From an uncultured Planctomycetota bacterium (lineage in GTDB: Bacteria; Planctomycetota; Phycisphaerae; UBA1845; Fen-1342), in assembly GCA_900696525.1 (NCBI GenBank), contig CAADGL010000019.1:62001-126000 (forward strand): 64,000 bases of DNA, read 5' to 3'. Under the pieces are notes generated by a model. It was not told the origin of the DNA and made no database searches. It was given only the letters and a program-made list of their open reading frames with translations. Position 1 is the stretch's first letter. Every line of letters starts with the position of its first letter. This document shows, piece after piece, positions 63,658 to 64,000 of the stretch. A program made the position numbers and the translations under genes.

Positions 63658-64000
63658 TCAACGCGGCCGCGCCGCGCGCTCACCCGAGGCCGCATCGAGA
63701 AACAACACGAGCCGTCGCGCCGTCGCCCGCCGAGCCGAGTCTTCCTTTTCCGCCGCGCTGCGCTGAATCCACTGTTTCAGCGGCACCGACACCCGGGAAT
63801 GCCCAAGCGCCCGGACCGCGCCTTCCCAAAGCCGCCAGTGCAACTCGCTCTTTACGCGCTCATCACGCACGACTTCGATCAGCGCTCGATCCACAAACGC
63901 CGCGATCTCCGCCGGAGCCTCGGGAGCTTCGGCAACGGCGCGAAGCAGTAGCAGGAAGCGCGCGGCCAAGTCACTCTCCAGCAACTCCGACCCCAGCTCC
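63658..64000 (-). CDS. C-terminal part of a hypothetical protein (runs off the right edge)
   Basis: An open frame entering from the right edge and ending at 63658. The visible 114 or so residues are helical (RFLLLLRAVAEAPEAPAEIAAFVDRALIEVV in part, RRATARRLVLFLDAASGERAARPR). The frame continues past position 64000 without a stop, and no ATG with an RBS is seen inside, so the true start is probably outside. No family recognised. Confidence 0.5.
   Translation of the reverse strand, partial: ELGSELLESDLAARFLLLLRAVAEAPEAPAEIAAFVDRALIEVVRDERVKSELHWRLWEGAVRALGHSRVSVPLKQWIQRSAAEKEDSARRATARRLVLFLDAASGERAARPR

Overview
The window is a high-GC Gram-negative chromosome segment that most resembles an uncultured planctomycete, probably Phycisphaerae-like. 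The main clues are dockerin-like EF-hand tails of the type GDxDGDGxVDxxDLGxLL on several secreted proteins, a PEP-CTERM sorting tail, a planctomycete-type ECF sigma factor, two-TM proteins ending in a CxxCG...CPECG zinc ribbon, an OprB-like porin, and short palindromic repeats that encode GAGILPA or GFQPA peptides when they fall inside genes. This is inference from family resemblance; no rRNA is present. The only RNA gene I can support is a tRNA-Pro(GGG).

Layout. 1-4.6 kb: end of a motA-like gene, a MotB-like stator protein, a NeuD-type acyltransferase and an Uup ABC-F ATPase. 4.6-12.6 kb: a secreted-protein block (peptidylarginine/agmatine-deiminase-like protein, an unknown exported protein, an LVIVD beta-propeller and an M43 metalloprotease; three of the four carry dockerin-like tails). 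12.6-28.3 kb: ordinary metabolism (pterin dehydratase, CoaD, GT39, a nucleoside phosphorylase/deaminase pair, FtsX-type permease, GltA, PrpD, two unknown proteins, a phosphatase/CxxCH fusion, a GT4) and one copy of a small transposon-like element. 28.3-36.5 kb: a decayed amidohydrolase remnant, then a minus-strand run of small VOC, DUF1801, DUF998, hydrolase and SRPBCC genes ending in an ArsR repressor, divergent from a MarR/thioredoxin-like pair; both regulators have consensus promoters overlapped by palindromes. 36.5-41.7 kb: two tandem 5'-truncated RHS cassettes with different tips, each followed by a small two-TM zinc-ribbon gene, next to tRNA-Pro. 41.8-47.8 kb: LspA, a second copy of the small element, a DksA-like protein, an ECF sigma factor, a FemAB-like protein, YfcE-type phosphodiesterase, PEGA lipoprotein, RsmG and a ferritin-like protein. 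48.2-53.4 kb: a plus-strand operon of OFA-type MFS transporter, OprB-like porin, small lipoprotein and acetyl-CoA synthetase, which reads as uptake and activation of acetate or a related acid. 53.4-64 kb: GT2, PEP-CTERM protein, SDR, PadR plus a HAAS-domain membrane protein, nitrilase-family amidase, tryptophanase-like lyase, and a sugar-type ABC binding protein and ATPase facing each other.

The most unusual parts are: the tandem RHS tip/partner modules (36.5-41.6 kb); the two copies of a 130-bp terminal-inverted-repeat element whose inverted repeat supplies the stop codon of the adjoining gene in both cases; the related palindrome repeated in frame inside an RHS gene; and the ArsR promoter with paired operators and apparently no 5' leader. 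Coding starts were chosen by ribosome-binding sites and overlaps with neighbours. All functions are predictions from sequence.
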